A stretch of DNA of 64,000 nucleotides from Marvania coccoides (taxonomy: Eukaryota > Chlorophyta > Trebouxiophyceae > Chlorellales > Chlorellaceae): positions 124,001 to 188,000 of the forward strand of contig OY978101.1 of the NCBI GenBank assembly GCA_963854735.1, read 5' to 3'. Shown one piece after another: positions 1 to 10,217 of this stretch; positions within the stretch are counted from its first letter, which is position 1, and every line of letters begins with the position of its first letter. A program made the position numbers and the translations under genes. The notes beneath the pieces were generated by a model. That model saw only the letters and a program-made list of their open reading frames with translations. It was not told where the DNA came from and made no database searches.

Positions 1-195
1 CTGTGGAAGGCGTACCGAGGCGCCCTGCAGTCGGGAATTACAACTGGGGCAGGGGCGGCGACGGCGGAGGGGATGCTGGCTGGGACGAGGTTGGAGGGAG
101 GCAGGGGCGGCGTGGGCCCCGAGAAGGCGCGCCGAGTGTTCCAGCTGCTGTTTGCCAACGGCTGGAATTTGACGCCGGCGCCGGGTGGTGCATGA
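1..195 (+). CDS. 3' end of an unidentified gene (partial)
   Basis: The first reading frame is open from the window edge and ends at TGA 193-195, giving 65 residues. The DNA is GC-rich like the confirmed exons and turns AT-rich right after the stop. The protein is Gly/Ala-rich in its first two thirds and ends with a compact hydrophobic segment (KARRVFQLLFANGWNLTP). The start and any upstream exons lie outside the window. I do not recognise the family. The other frames look like shadows. Confidence 0.5.
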   Translation: MWKAYRGALQSGITTGAGAATAEGMLAGTRLEGGRGGVGPEKARRVFQLLFANGWNLTPAPGGA

Positions 196-351
196 GATGA
201 GAGACACTAGAGGGCCAGCCTCTAGTGACAAAATTATTAATGGACGCTGGGCTGGATTGTCCGTGTGTGTGTATTTTTACTCTGTATATTATATTTCAAA
301 TTCATTTTTCTATGTATTGAAAGAACTGCGTACACAGAAAGTGCTCTCAAG

Positions 352-2186
352 ATGGCCATCAATGGTATAGAAGATGGGCGGTTTAAACATCTGCAATATC
401 TCCTGACGCGCCAGGGCAACATCGTGGGCCCAGACTTTGAGGCTGGCCCTGAGCTGCTTGAGTTTCTCCGAGAACAGTGCAGGTGGGGACCTTGACTGGA
501 CTTTTGCCTTGATTTCCGCTTTGATTGCCTCCGAAAAGTGATCTTGACAACTTTGGGGGCTCCTTTTGCGCAGGATTCTGGTGGTGGGTGCGGGAGGTCT
601 CGGATGTGAGCTCCTCAAGGACCTGGCGCTCACCGGCTTTGGCACCATTGACGTGATCGACATGGACACGATTGACGTCTCAAACCTCAACCGCCAGTTC
701 CTTTTTAGGTGCGCGCATGCTGCTACACTGCTGATATACCCGATGCCACTTCATCCGCCCCCCCCCCTCTCATCTGCGTTATTTTCTTTCATTAATTCAG
801 GCCCGCCGACGTCGGCAAGTTCAAGGCTGAGGTGGCTGCCCAGCGCATCATGGAGCGCATCGACGACGTCACCGTGACGCCCCACAATTGCATGATTCAG
901 GACAAGCCCATCGACTTTTATGAGCAGTTTCAGGTCATCGTGCTGGGGTTAGACTCGCTGGAGGCCCGGCGCTACATGAACTCGGTGGCCTGCTCATTCC
1001 TAGGCGAGTCCCACGCGTATATGAAGAGGGGAGGGACTGAAATTCTACGAATTGGGCTCGCTCTCCCTCGCTGCCCGTACCTGCCGTGCCTTTCCCCCCC
1101 GAACTGTACTCCACGCTCGCTTTCTTAATTTGTCCTCCTGATCCCAAATCTCACTCGCCCAATATCCTGCCTCGTTTTGGTACCGCACGCAGAGTACAAC
1201 GAGGACGGCACCCCCGACCTGTCCACCCTCAAGCCCCTGATCGATGGCGGCACAGAGGGGTTTAAGGGCCACGCCCGCGTGCTGCTCCCCGGCATCACCC
1301 CCTGCTTTGAGTGCACGCTCTGGCTGTTCCCCCCGCAGACCAAGTTCCCGCTGTGCACCCTGGCGGAGACCCCGCGTTCCGCCCCGCACTGCATCGAGTA
1401 TGCCAAGATCGTGCTGTGGCCGCGGGAACGCCCAGACGAAGATTTTGACGCCGACGACGAGGGGCACATGCGGTGGGTGTTTGACAAGGCCGCGGAGCGG
1501 GCCAAGGAGTTTGGCATCCCGGGGGTGACCTACCAGCTGACGCAGGGGGTTGTGAAGAACATCATCCCAGCCATTGCGTCTACCAACGCCATCGTAGCCG
1601 CCGCTTGCGCGCTGGAGGCGCTCAAGCTCGTGACCACCTGCTCCACCGGCCTCAACAACTACATGATGTGAGTTGCGGTTCTTTATCATTATTCTCTTTA
1701 CGAGTTTCACCTTCCATTTTCCATTTCGTAAATTGTAATTTTTTCTGCCCCACCAATTTTGATTTCCAGCTGTTTAAATTAAATATGTGGTGTAGGTACG
1801 TGGGCACTGACTCCATCTACACCCTCACATCCTCCTACGAGCGCGACCCCTCGTGCCCAATGTGCAGCGCTGGGGTGAATGTGACGGTGCCGCAGGGAGC
1901 CACTCTGCAGGAGGTCATAGACGCAATGGTGGCGGACGCGGGGCTGGGGCCCCACCTCAGCGCGCCCAGCGTGAGCTACGGCGCGTCCAATTTGTACATG
2001 AGGGGGGCGCTGGAGGAGAGCACGAGGGAGAACCTGGCCAAGCCCATCGAGGAGCTGCTGGAGGGGGCGGCTGTGGATGGAGCGGTGATGACTGTGAACG
2101 ACAAGGCACTGGTGGCGCCGCTGCGGGTGAGGCTGCGATATGCTGCTGCTGCTGGCGAAGCAGCGGAGGACGGGATGGAAGGGTAG
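352..2186 (+). CDS. UBA3: NEDD8-activating enzyme E1 catalytic subunit (UBA3)
   Basis: Five exons fit: 352-482, 574-708, 801-1003, 1193-1667 and 1796-2186, giving about 445 residues, the usual UBA3 length. UBA3 pairs with NAE1/ULA1 to adenylate NEDD8 and pass it to UBC12, activating cullin-RING ligases. Visible marks: the nucleotide-binding loop [16 protein letters not shown] opening exon 2, a [14 protein letters not shown] segment, the crossover-loop catalytic Cys in FPLCTLAE, two zinc Cys pairs (CFEC and CPMC), and a C-terminal UBC12-binding ubiquitin-like fold. ATG 352 was chosen because the DNA upstream is AT-rich and non-coding. Intron 3 uses a GC donor (GCGAGT at 1004) with a normal AG acceptor; only this choice joins the DSLEAR and NEDGT blocks in frame. 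The other introns are GT-AG. Confidence 0.93.
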
Positions 2187-2949
2187 GACGTTAGGTAGCC
2201 AGAGAGAAAGCTACCAGAGCGGCGTTTTAATAGGTAGATATAGATGTAGAATAGTGATGAATGTATACAGAAAGGGCCTTCTGCTGTGGAATAAACAGTT
2301 TAAATTAATTACCTGATCAACATCACACACAGACTGGCGTACGTGCTGGATTATCTCGCAATGCGGACATGTCTCCTCCCCCGCTGAAAGTGCTCCCCCG
2401 CTTGAAGGGGGCGAATTACACCAGTCGCTCTGTGTCTATGAGGCCCCAACCGCAGCCCCTGCATTTTTTCTTTTTCTAATAAACTTGAAATTAAATTTCG
2501 AATTTCAACCGCCAATCAATGGTACATCCCTGCACGAATGGAGCAATTTTCTAGCTACCAACCAAGCATTTTTATATAGAAGGAGTTCAGTTTGCCGCGG
2601 CAGGCATCTTTTTGGTCTTCTGGTCTCTAGTTGTGCTAGTCACAACTGAAGCTGGAGTACACGCGTAGTGCGCAAACGTTCTTCGCCCCCTACCTGTCTA
2701 AAGTGGCCCTTACTCTACGCGATCACATACAAATATACTAGTAACATCTGTATAAGCTCTAAAGTAAGGCGAAGAGGCGTATTTGTTTCAAAAGTCTGGT
2801 TGTCTATTGTTGCTTGTTGATCTAGCAGCCGTGTTGTTAAATTTGATTTATCTGCTATTAATCGTCGTTAAATTGTGTATGACCATCGGGCATCGTTCAT
2901 TGTATCCCTCCTTGTTCCTTCCTGGCAGGATTCACCAGACACCATCACC
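2187..2949. other. Intergenic spacer
   Basis: AT-rich spacer between UBA3 and the small secreted-protein gene. No supported exon, RNA gene or repeat was seen. The last 100 bases presumably contain the 5' UTR of the downstream gene. Confidence 0.6.
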
Positions 2950-3676
2950 ATGACCAAGTTCGTCGTGCTCCTGCTTGTGGCTCTTGTGGCCCAGGCTGCT
3001 GCCAAGGCCGCGAAGAAGCCCGTCGTCCCCAAGCCGCCCCCCGCGGTGACCGTCACCAGCATCACTCCCAATAACCGCGCCCTGACCGGTGCCGGCCCCT
3101 GGACGTATGCCCTCTCAGTCCAGGTGTCTGGTGCCGCTACCGTCACCATGCAGAGCGCTTGCCCCGTTGGCTTCCCCGTTTCCATCACATACAACTCTTT
3201 CACTGCCACCAAAGCGGGTGAGCCCAGGGGATTTAAAAGCTTTTATTTGATCATGTTTTTGCTTTTGTTGTTATTTTTTTTTCCGGTTGTTAACAATTGC
3301 GTTTTTCTTCATCAATCAGGAACCTACGTCATCACCCAGACCATCTCTGTTGTGAACGGTGCTAGCGTTACCGCCGCCGCCTGCGACTCTTTCGCGTACA
3401 TTGCCAGTGTCAAGCAGACCCCCAAGACGGTACGTTCACACACAAAAAATGCTCAGCACGCCTTGCATTTTTTCAGAACTCCCCCCCCCCAAACCAATTG
3501 TATGGTGTCTCTAATCACTCGTTATGTGCGCTCTCAACGCACCACTTTAACAAATCAACGTGCTTGTTCCTCCCGTCGTGCAGTCCGTCACCTGGACCCC
3601 CGGAATTCTGCCCACCGGCCCGGTCAAGCCGGTCAAGCCTGTGAAGCCCCAGAAGCCTAAGAAGAACAAGAACTAA
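2950..3676 (+). CDS. Small secreted protein with Lys/Pro tail
   Basis: Three exons (2950-3217, 3320-3429, 3584-3676) with consensus GT-AG introns encode about 156 residues. The N-terminus is a clear signal peptide (MTKFVVLLLVALVAQAAA). A Pro/Lys linker follows, then about 95 residues of beta-rich, Thr/Val/Ser-rich sequence containing two Cys that could form a disulfide. The C-terminus is a repetitive basic tail (KPVKPVKPQKPKKNKN). Start choice is clear because the ATG opens the signal peptide and follows AT-rich DNA. I do not recognise the domain. A wall or extracellular-matrix protein with a polyanion-binding tail is an inference from composition only. Codon use is strongly biased to C-ending codons (GTC, ACC, AAG), which suggests high expression. 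Confidence 0.8.
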
Positions 3677-4590
3677 TTTCTGGCTTTCTTTTTTAAATAT
3701 TAATCTATGTCGGTGTCAACGTTCTCTTCAAGTACTCCCCACATAATGCGTTTCTTATAAGCAGTACCTGTTGACGCACAAATATTATTGCATTTGCTTG
3801 TCTCCTCTTTTCTAATTCTTCAAAACTCGTTCTTGTAGACATTGCTGCTGTTTCCGCCAACTGCCGTTTGGTATTGGTTGGCAGCATTTTTTTCCCCTCA
3901 TTCTTTTCACTTTTTCATCGCCGAATTTCCGACTGATAAGGGTTTTCGACGAACGACTTCTTTGGAACATCCGTGGTGTATCTCTCAAATCCCTTCCACC
4001 TCTTGCTCGTGAATCGCGTCATATTTCCATTATAGCCGTCCTTCATTTGCCGAGATGCCTATGGAACGACCATTTGCTTTTGCTCATTCTTAAATGAATA
4101 AAGAAAGGGTTCAAAGTTATAAGAATATATTTCGCACGGCGACTGGTTCGCCATTTTAATACTAATATACTAATTCGAAAATTCTTTTGCGCAACAATGC
4201 TGGCTGAAGCCTCCTATTTTGTGATTTATAAAAATGGGTTGAAACTTTATTTTGGGATATAATTTAAACCTTGAAACCATGTTTGGGTTTGCGTGTCGAA
4301 AAAATTGAACTTAAAATTAAAATCAGGTTGCATGGATGGGCTCCCCGCATGCATTCAGCAATATTTCAGTTTATTGGAGCGTGGCTAGCACATCAGAAGA
4401 ACTCCCAGCAAGCTGAGCAGGGTTTGCCATGTCGCTGAGGCTCTTTGTTCTCGCTGCTAGCGCTGCTGCCCCTTCCACTCCCTATAGCACTACCCTGGTC
4501 GATGGCTGCGACAGACAGCGGGAAAGCCGTCCTTGCTGTCTGCCGTGGAGGAGTATCCGCTGAGGCCGCTTTGCCCTGCAGCTGGGGGCG
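3677..4590. other. Intergenic spacer
   Basis: AT-rich, with no open frame that matches the coding composition of the window. Nothing supported was seen. Confidence 0.55.
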
Positions 4591-4596
4591 ATGCCA

Positions 4597-4983
4597 CTAG
4601 TTCTTGCCGAGCCTCAGTTTATCGCAGACGCTGCACCTTGGCCCTTGGCCCCGCTTCTCCAGCGTCACAAAGAAAGATACTGCGCGCAGCAAGCGCAGCA
4701 GCCGAATAAGGCTCAAGAGGCGCCCTGCCCGCACGCTGGCCATGGCTGCCTGGCTGAGTCCGCCCTCTGCTGATGCTGCGTTGGCCACCCAAGACAGGCC
4801 AACCACGATCGAAGCAGTGGCGATAGCGTCCAAGGCGAGCAAGAAACACGACGAGCGGGGCCTAAAGGTGGTGTTCAGGGCGACTTCAAGCGCCAGCATG
4901 GCCATGATGGCGAGTATAAGAAATGCGTCGATCCATCCATACATACATACATTACAGGGTTTAAAGTCCGCACAAAAAGGCAA
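4597..4983 (-). pseudogene. Relic exon of a voltage-sensor-type membrane protein
   Basis: The minus frame reads two hydrophobic helices (around DAFLILAIMAMLALEVAL and FLLALDAIATASIVVGL) and then an S4-like segment, VRAGRLLSLIRLLRLLRAV, with Arg about every third position. That order matches S2-S3-S4 of the voltage-sensor module, and the LDAIATxS wording recalls large algal and ciliate channel-like proteins. The frame ends soon after S4. No pore helix or further exon follows on the minus strand down to 3.9 kb. The exon is isolated in AT-rich DNA. I call it a gene relic; a short independent voltage-sensor protein is the alternative. Confidence 0.45.
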
Positions 4984-5429
4984 CTAAGGCCCCGTAGCAG
5001 ACTGGCACCGAAGTGCAAGCAGAAAATAAAAATAGAAAAATAATGAAAAATAAGTTTGAAACGATAATAAAAGAAAGAATAACCAACCGCCAAAGAAACA
5101 ACGAATATGAAGAAAAGAAAACAAAGAAAACCCGAAAAATTCAGAGTATTATGTCCAGCCACGGAGCGTTTCGTAACCTCCAGCGTCATGGCTAGCCTTA
5201 ATGAAAGAAGCAACCCTGTAAAAACTCATGAGTCGGCAGATGGAGGGGCTTGTAGGCAGCGGACGATGCTGTAGGCGAACAGAGAGTAGACAATGCATTT
5301 TACTATATACGAACTATTAATGTAATTAGTTGGGCTCTCTCCGAATCCAAAAGAGCGCAGATGGCCTGCGAAAACAGAAATATTTTATTGATTACATTAT
5401 TAGCAAACAAAAATGTGAGAGGATAAAGG

Positions 5430-6015
5430 GGTTAGATATTCAATGCGTACCAGCTTCGGCAGCCCCAAGCAATTGCTGCGAGCATCATTTTCAGGCAAAG
5501 AGAAGCTGTTCCTATCGAATCGTGCTCCAGCAAGGAGTCCCGGCGACCATCACTCTGCAGGGGCGCTGGCGATCGAGGAGAGCCCAAGGAGCCGCTTATG
5601 CCATCCGCCGAAATGATGAGAGATCCAGATGCGTCATCAGATGCGACCGTCTTCATACTACGGCTTAAAAATACTCGCAATCAGCTTGCTATTACTCTTT
5701 TGCGATGAAAGTAAACCCCGCAAACATCACCAAATACAAATAATATCTACATTTAAAATGTTTGCATGCTTTTTAAATTTTAGGCGCCTGTTTTGAGCTG
5801 TTGTTTTGGAGAGAAAAGTTTGGTCAAATTGAGCATTTTTTTGGTTGACCACCTTTTTCAGGCCTGGCCTTCTCTGAGCTGCATGGGGGGTGTAAGCGAA
5901 GGCGCAGATGCTGCAGGGCTTTTGCTGCCTCCACCAAGGCCATTTCTTTGAAGAACATATTTATTCCGCTGCCAAACTCTGCATATCTCTCTATCCCCCT
6001 ATCCCACTCCAACAA
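5430..6015 (-). pseudogene. Possible further relic exons of the same membrane-protein gene
   Basis: Two minus-strand stretches have more coding character than their surroundings. One (about 6015-5840) reads EWDRGIERYAEFGSGINMFF, which resembles the short motif preceding the first membrane helix in the channel-like family. The other (about 5680-5432) is Ser/Asp/Gly-rich and hydrophilic. They lie upstream of the S2-S4 relic in the same orientation, consistent with scattered exons of one decayed gene. No complete splice model can be drawn, so this is weak. Confidence 0.25.
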
Positions 6016-6376
6016 TTGTAGATTTTACTTTTGAACAAGCAGAGTAATATATTCAAAAACGTTGCGATTCTTGTGTGTCAACATATTTCGCGCAGAAGAA
6101 GAAGAAATAAATGAAATGAAAAATATTTGTATTTACGTCGCATTCCACCAAAAATGGGAGTAAAGAGTGCGTCAAACGGTCGGATTGCGGTCAGGCATAG
6201 CGGGTGAACCAGTGGATACAGGGAGGGGAGAGAATGCCATTGCGGCAGCATTTGAGCGTGGGATTGTGGAAAGAAGAAAACATATCAAAAAATAATAATC
6301 AAATAACGCAGGCACTCTTCTTTTGCGGACCAGCAGCATTGTCGTCATCATCACTTTTCTACAACAAAATTAAGCC

Positions 6377-8743
6377 TCAACCTTGGGCTGGGATCACTTC
6401 AGGCTGCGCAGCCACCACAGGCGGAGCAGCAGACAGTGTAGCAGCCATCTCCACAGTGGGCGGAGACGCCTCATCATTTTCCAATGCAGCAGGCGGTGCT
6501 TTCGCTTCCTCTTTCACCGCATCGCCAAACGGCGAAGCAGCAGCAGCTTTGTCGCTGTCGCCGCCTCCCTTGGCGAGGCGTTTGCGAGGCGACATGGCCT
6601 CTTGATCCGCAGCCAGAGCCTCCGCTTTGCGCTTGGCGTCGCGGTCTGCGGGCGGCGACATGACGCCGTGGTGCATTGCAGGCATGGACGCCACTTTTTG
6701 CATGGAACCATGGGGCCGGAAGGCAGAAGGGCCGGGGGGGGCAGCGTGCATGCCGCCGTAGGGGTTGAGCGGTGGCATGCCAAACATGGGGAGCATCCCC
6801 ATGGCGGCGTATGGCATGTGGTAGGCTGCGGCAGCTGCTGCAGCGGCGGCAGCGGCCGCTGCAGACGACGGCGGCAGGCTGCTGGTGCGGGGCTGAGGGG
6901 GCACGGCGCCGCTGGATCCAGGCGGTCCTGCGCTGCCCGCACGCATCTGCAGCTTCCCCTCGGCTTCTTTCTTCTCCGCCTGCGCCTTTGCAAGCGCTCC
7001 CTTCACATCTGCCAGCTCCGCCCTCAGCAGCTCGATTTCCTGCTCGCTGGTGCGCAGACCGTCGTCGTCCTCCGCCTCACATGCGGTGGGGTCTTCTGCC
7101 CCCGCATCAACCAGCGCTGCGCGTAGCTGAGTGATCTTTTCGGCCGCACGGCGGCAGGCAGCCTCTGCCACCTCTGCCGCCCGCTCCGACGCCGTCTGCA
7201 TGCTGCGGCTCTCCTCCAGCGCCGCCTCCAGCGCCCTGTTCTCCTCCCGCAGCTGCCTGCTCTCCTCCTGCGCCCGTCTCTGCGCCTCTGCGCCGCCCCC
7301 TACCAGCCGCGTCAGGTTCACCGCGCTGCTCTGCTTGTGGAACTGACGCAGCAGCCCCTGACGCACCGCACCCGGGTCCTGCGCCTCCCCATACCCCACT
7401 TCCTCCTCCCCATGCCCGGTGTCTCCTTCTCCCTCGTCGTCGCTGTGAAGTCCGTCTGCCTCCCCGGCAGCGTCCCGCCTCGCAGCATAGTAGTGCCCAG
7501 GCACCAGCAGCGAGTCTCCAGCGCCGGTATGCGCCAGCACCGGGTTCTCCATGATCATGGACACGCTGTTGCGGCGCAGCATGCCGCGGCGGCCACGCAG
7601 GCCAGAGCCAGTGGAGATGCGGCCTCCCATGCCGCCGCCGCCGCCGGTGCCCTCCTCTTCCTCCCCGCCGGTGCCCTGCTGCTGCCCGCCCCGCAGGGCC
7701 TCCACCGCGTTGTGCAGTGAGTCCTGCAGGTCGGTCTGCGAGCCGTGCGCCCACGCCCGAGGCCCCGCCCGCATTCTCCCCCCCGCCACAGGATGCCGGG
7801 AAGAAACAGGCGGCTCGCCTTGCGACCGCACCTCGTGGTCGCCTGTGGCCGCCATCAGCAGCGCGTCAAACAGGTCGGAGCCGCCTGAGCCGCGAGAATG
7901 CGCTGGGTGGGCGTTGCCGCCGCCGCCCCCAGCGCCGGCATAGTCGTACAACCTACCGGCCGAGGGGTTGCGCCGCATGGCGGCCGAGGAGGCCACCCGC
8001 CGCATCCCCCCCGCCACATTGAGCGCCCCAGCGGAGGCCACCCGCCGCATTTCTCGGTGCGGCGACGGCGGCGCAGCGCGGGGGTTGCTGCCGGCGAAAT
8101 GTGACGCGTCCGCGAGCTCCGCGCGGTCGGGAGACTCGCAGGAGCACGCCGCATCCCCCGCGGTCACCAGCTGACTTTCGTTGCCATTCCTGGTGTCCAC
8201 GATCTCAATGTCCACCATGCACGGGCACAGCCCCAGGCACTCCAGGTTGTACCGCGTCACCGTGAACAGGTAGTTGTTGTCCGAGCCGTAGCGGTTGCGG
8301 TCCAGGTTGGTGGAGTAGTGCCCGCCCTCCCCGTCGGTCAGGGAGTGGCGCCGCAACTCGTCGGCCACGCGGTGGGTCCCTGTGCTGAGCTCCACGACCT
8401 TGGTGCGGCGGGTGTTGGTGGAGAGGATGTGCAGGATGTTGCGGGGCTTGCGCACGCGGGCGGACTCGACGTTGTGCACCGTGGCCAGCACCTGGAGGAA
8501 GGCGGAGGTGACAGAGGCGCAGGCTTCGGTGCCCTCTGGCATGTCGATGCTGTCTGCGACGTCCTGGGTGTAGTGCTTCCATCGGAAGTGCGCTTTGTAG
8601 CTGCGAGGTGGGGCGGCGGGGGGAGGAGGGTGAATTGACAAAGTTGTGGGGAGCAAGAAAAAATGAGGTGATGAATTGCTGGCAACTCACAGCAGCTGGT
8701 TGTTAGTGGGGCGGGACCTTCCAGGTGGTTTCACGCCGTTCAT
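6377..8743 (-). CDS. Large protein of unknown function with conserved N-domain, coiled coil and NLS-like clusters
   Basis: Two exons, 8743-8691 and 8600-6377, joined by a 90-bp GT-AG intron, give about 758 residues. Splicing gives MNGVKPPGRSRPTNNQL followed by YKAHFRWKHYTQDVADSI, so ATG 8743 is preferred over in-frame starts inside the intron. Residues about 20-175 look like a folded domain rich in aromatic residues, Arg and Asp, ending in a Cys pair (CLGLCPC). The middle is Gly/Ser-rich and disordered with tandem VASAGAL/MRRVASS-like motifs. Residues about 460-580 form a Glu/Arg/Ala coiled coil. An Ala run and a Pro/Met/Gly stretch follow, and a basic bipartite-like signal (DRDAKRKAEAL, SPRKRLAKGG) lies near the end. 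I do not recognise the family; a nuclear scaffold or regulator is an inference. Confidence 0.8.
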
Positions 8744-9251
8744 TCTGAACGTGCGAAATGCGACACGCGGGGGTGCGGTGAGGCGAAAACGACAGAAGGG
8801 GGTTGATGATTGAGTGTGATGGTCGAGCAAAAGCGGTCAAACGTCGATCCGCCGCCGGGAGAGCGCCCTAAATTGAAGATCGAAATGATCGTCGCCGCTA
8901 GCCTTGCCAACAGCTGCTGCAGCTCTAGATTTCGGGTGTCGAGTCCAAAAAACTTGCTCCGCAAGAAAAATGCGCAGCGTTGTGGTCCAGCGCGGCCTCA
9001 CTTGCGCCAACAAATATTTTAATCGGAAGTGTGGTGTCGATAAGAAAGAGAAATCGAGGCCAAGGACGAGCCCTTTTTAAAAAAAAAATCCCCCGAGTTG
9101 TCTTTCTCTAAAAGTGTCGCACCCGCTTGTTGGGGGCTGAAAATTACTTGAATGCGGGTTGGATTGAATTCAAGTTGTTAAAAATAAAACATTGGCCGGC
9201 GTTTCATCGTCAATTTTCACGATTTCTCTGAAATTTTATTTTTGGCGGGAA

Positions 9252-9273
9252 TTCCATGCTTCGAAGCATGGAA
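9252..9273. repeat. 22-bp perfect palindrome
   Basis: TTCCATGCTTC is followed directly by its exact reverse complement GAAGCATGGAA with no spacer. It lies in AT-rich non-coding DNA. Confidence 0.85.
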
Positions 9274-9409
9274 CGAGAATACATTTTGAGAAAAAATGGT
9301 GCACGTGTGTATGGCTGAAGCGCGGCATTGCATGGTATAGGCACTTGTCCAGGAAATGCAGCGGCACAGCAAGGACGCTTGAAACCCCGCCGCTGGCTGG
9401 CGCTGACTT

Positions 9410-9442
9410 AGGCCTCTCTCTGAAGTGATAAGAGAGAGGCCT
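9410..9442. repeat. Perfect 12-bp-stem hairpin
   Basis: AGGCCTCTCTCT (9410-9421) and its exact reverse complement (9431-9442) flank a 9-base loop. It has no T-run and no adjacent gene end, so a terminator role is not evident. Confidence 0.85.
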
Positions 9443-9703
9443 GGAAGCAGTTACACCAGTGCTCGATATCCACATCAAATATTTACGCTGAGAGGTCAAC
9501 ACTTTTGTGGAGGTTGGTCATACAGCTGGACGAAAAATAAATGATTTCTTCAAGCGCATGGAACTTTCTAAGCAGGATTTGGCAGTTTAGATCAAGTTGA
9601 TATTATTAATGACAATGGTCCACAAAATGAATGGCAGTCACATGGGCTGGGGCGCTAAATTTAAAAGAGGCAAAATTGTGGCATACTCAATAGCTCATGG
9701 GCG

Positions 9704-9823
9704 ATCAAACCAGCGAGTAGGAACAGGCACCAACTGCTGGCGTCCACCCCCTGAGAACTCTTTGGTTTTCTAAAACAAGGCGAGCTTAATTGTCCTCGGG
9801 GTACACTTGGCATATGAAAAAAA
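9704..9823 (+). repeat. Dispersed short repeat, copy A
   Basis: Shares an ordered block (GATCAAA, an ACTGCTGGCGTCC core, CCCCTG, GAGCTTA, TCCTCGGGGTACACT, GGCATATGAA) with the copies at 35.6 and 41.3 kb. It is about 100-120 bp long with no coding potential. It could be a SINE or MITE remnant. Confidence 0.7.
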
Positions 9824-10217
9824 GAGGCGGGGTTATATCAGACCACAAACAGTATCTTTGTGATAGTGCAAATGTCTAAATCGGGAATTCGTGCGGCTCT
9901 TAGACGTTTGGTGGCTCATATTTTGGCGCATGCTTCCTGCACACGGCCGAAAATTTGCAGGACGACAACTCGATCATAATCCATCGAGGAGTTTGAAAAA
10001 CATTTAAAAGAATCAGATGGCTGCCTTGCCTCCCATGTATACAGATCCATTTTTGTAATTTATTTCACCACTAAATACCTTTAAAAACTCAAAATCGAGG
10101 GAGCTTCAGGTTTTGAATCCCCCAAGAATGGGTATACTTCTCGCTCAGCCCATACCTGGATGTAATTTATTTAAAAATAATTTATGTTTGGATTACTGTC
10201 GAGGAGCGCCCTTGCGG

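Larger units (their letters stand above)
8744..10217. other. Gene-poor spacer with short palindromes and one dispersed-repeat copy
   Basis: About 1.4 kb without a supported exon. It holds a 22-bp perfect palindrome, a 12-bp-stem hairpin and a copy of a dispersed repeat, each listed separately. The last 100 bases lead into the SbcD-SbcC-like gene. Confidence 0.6.
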
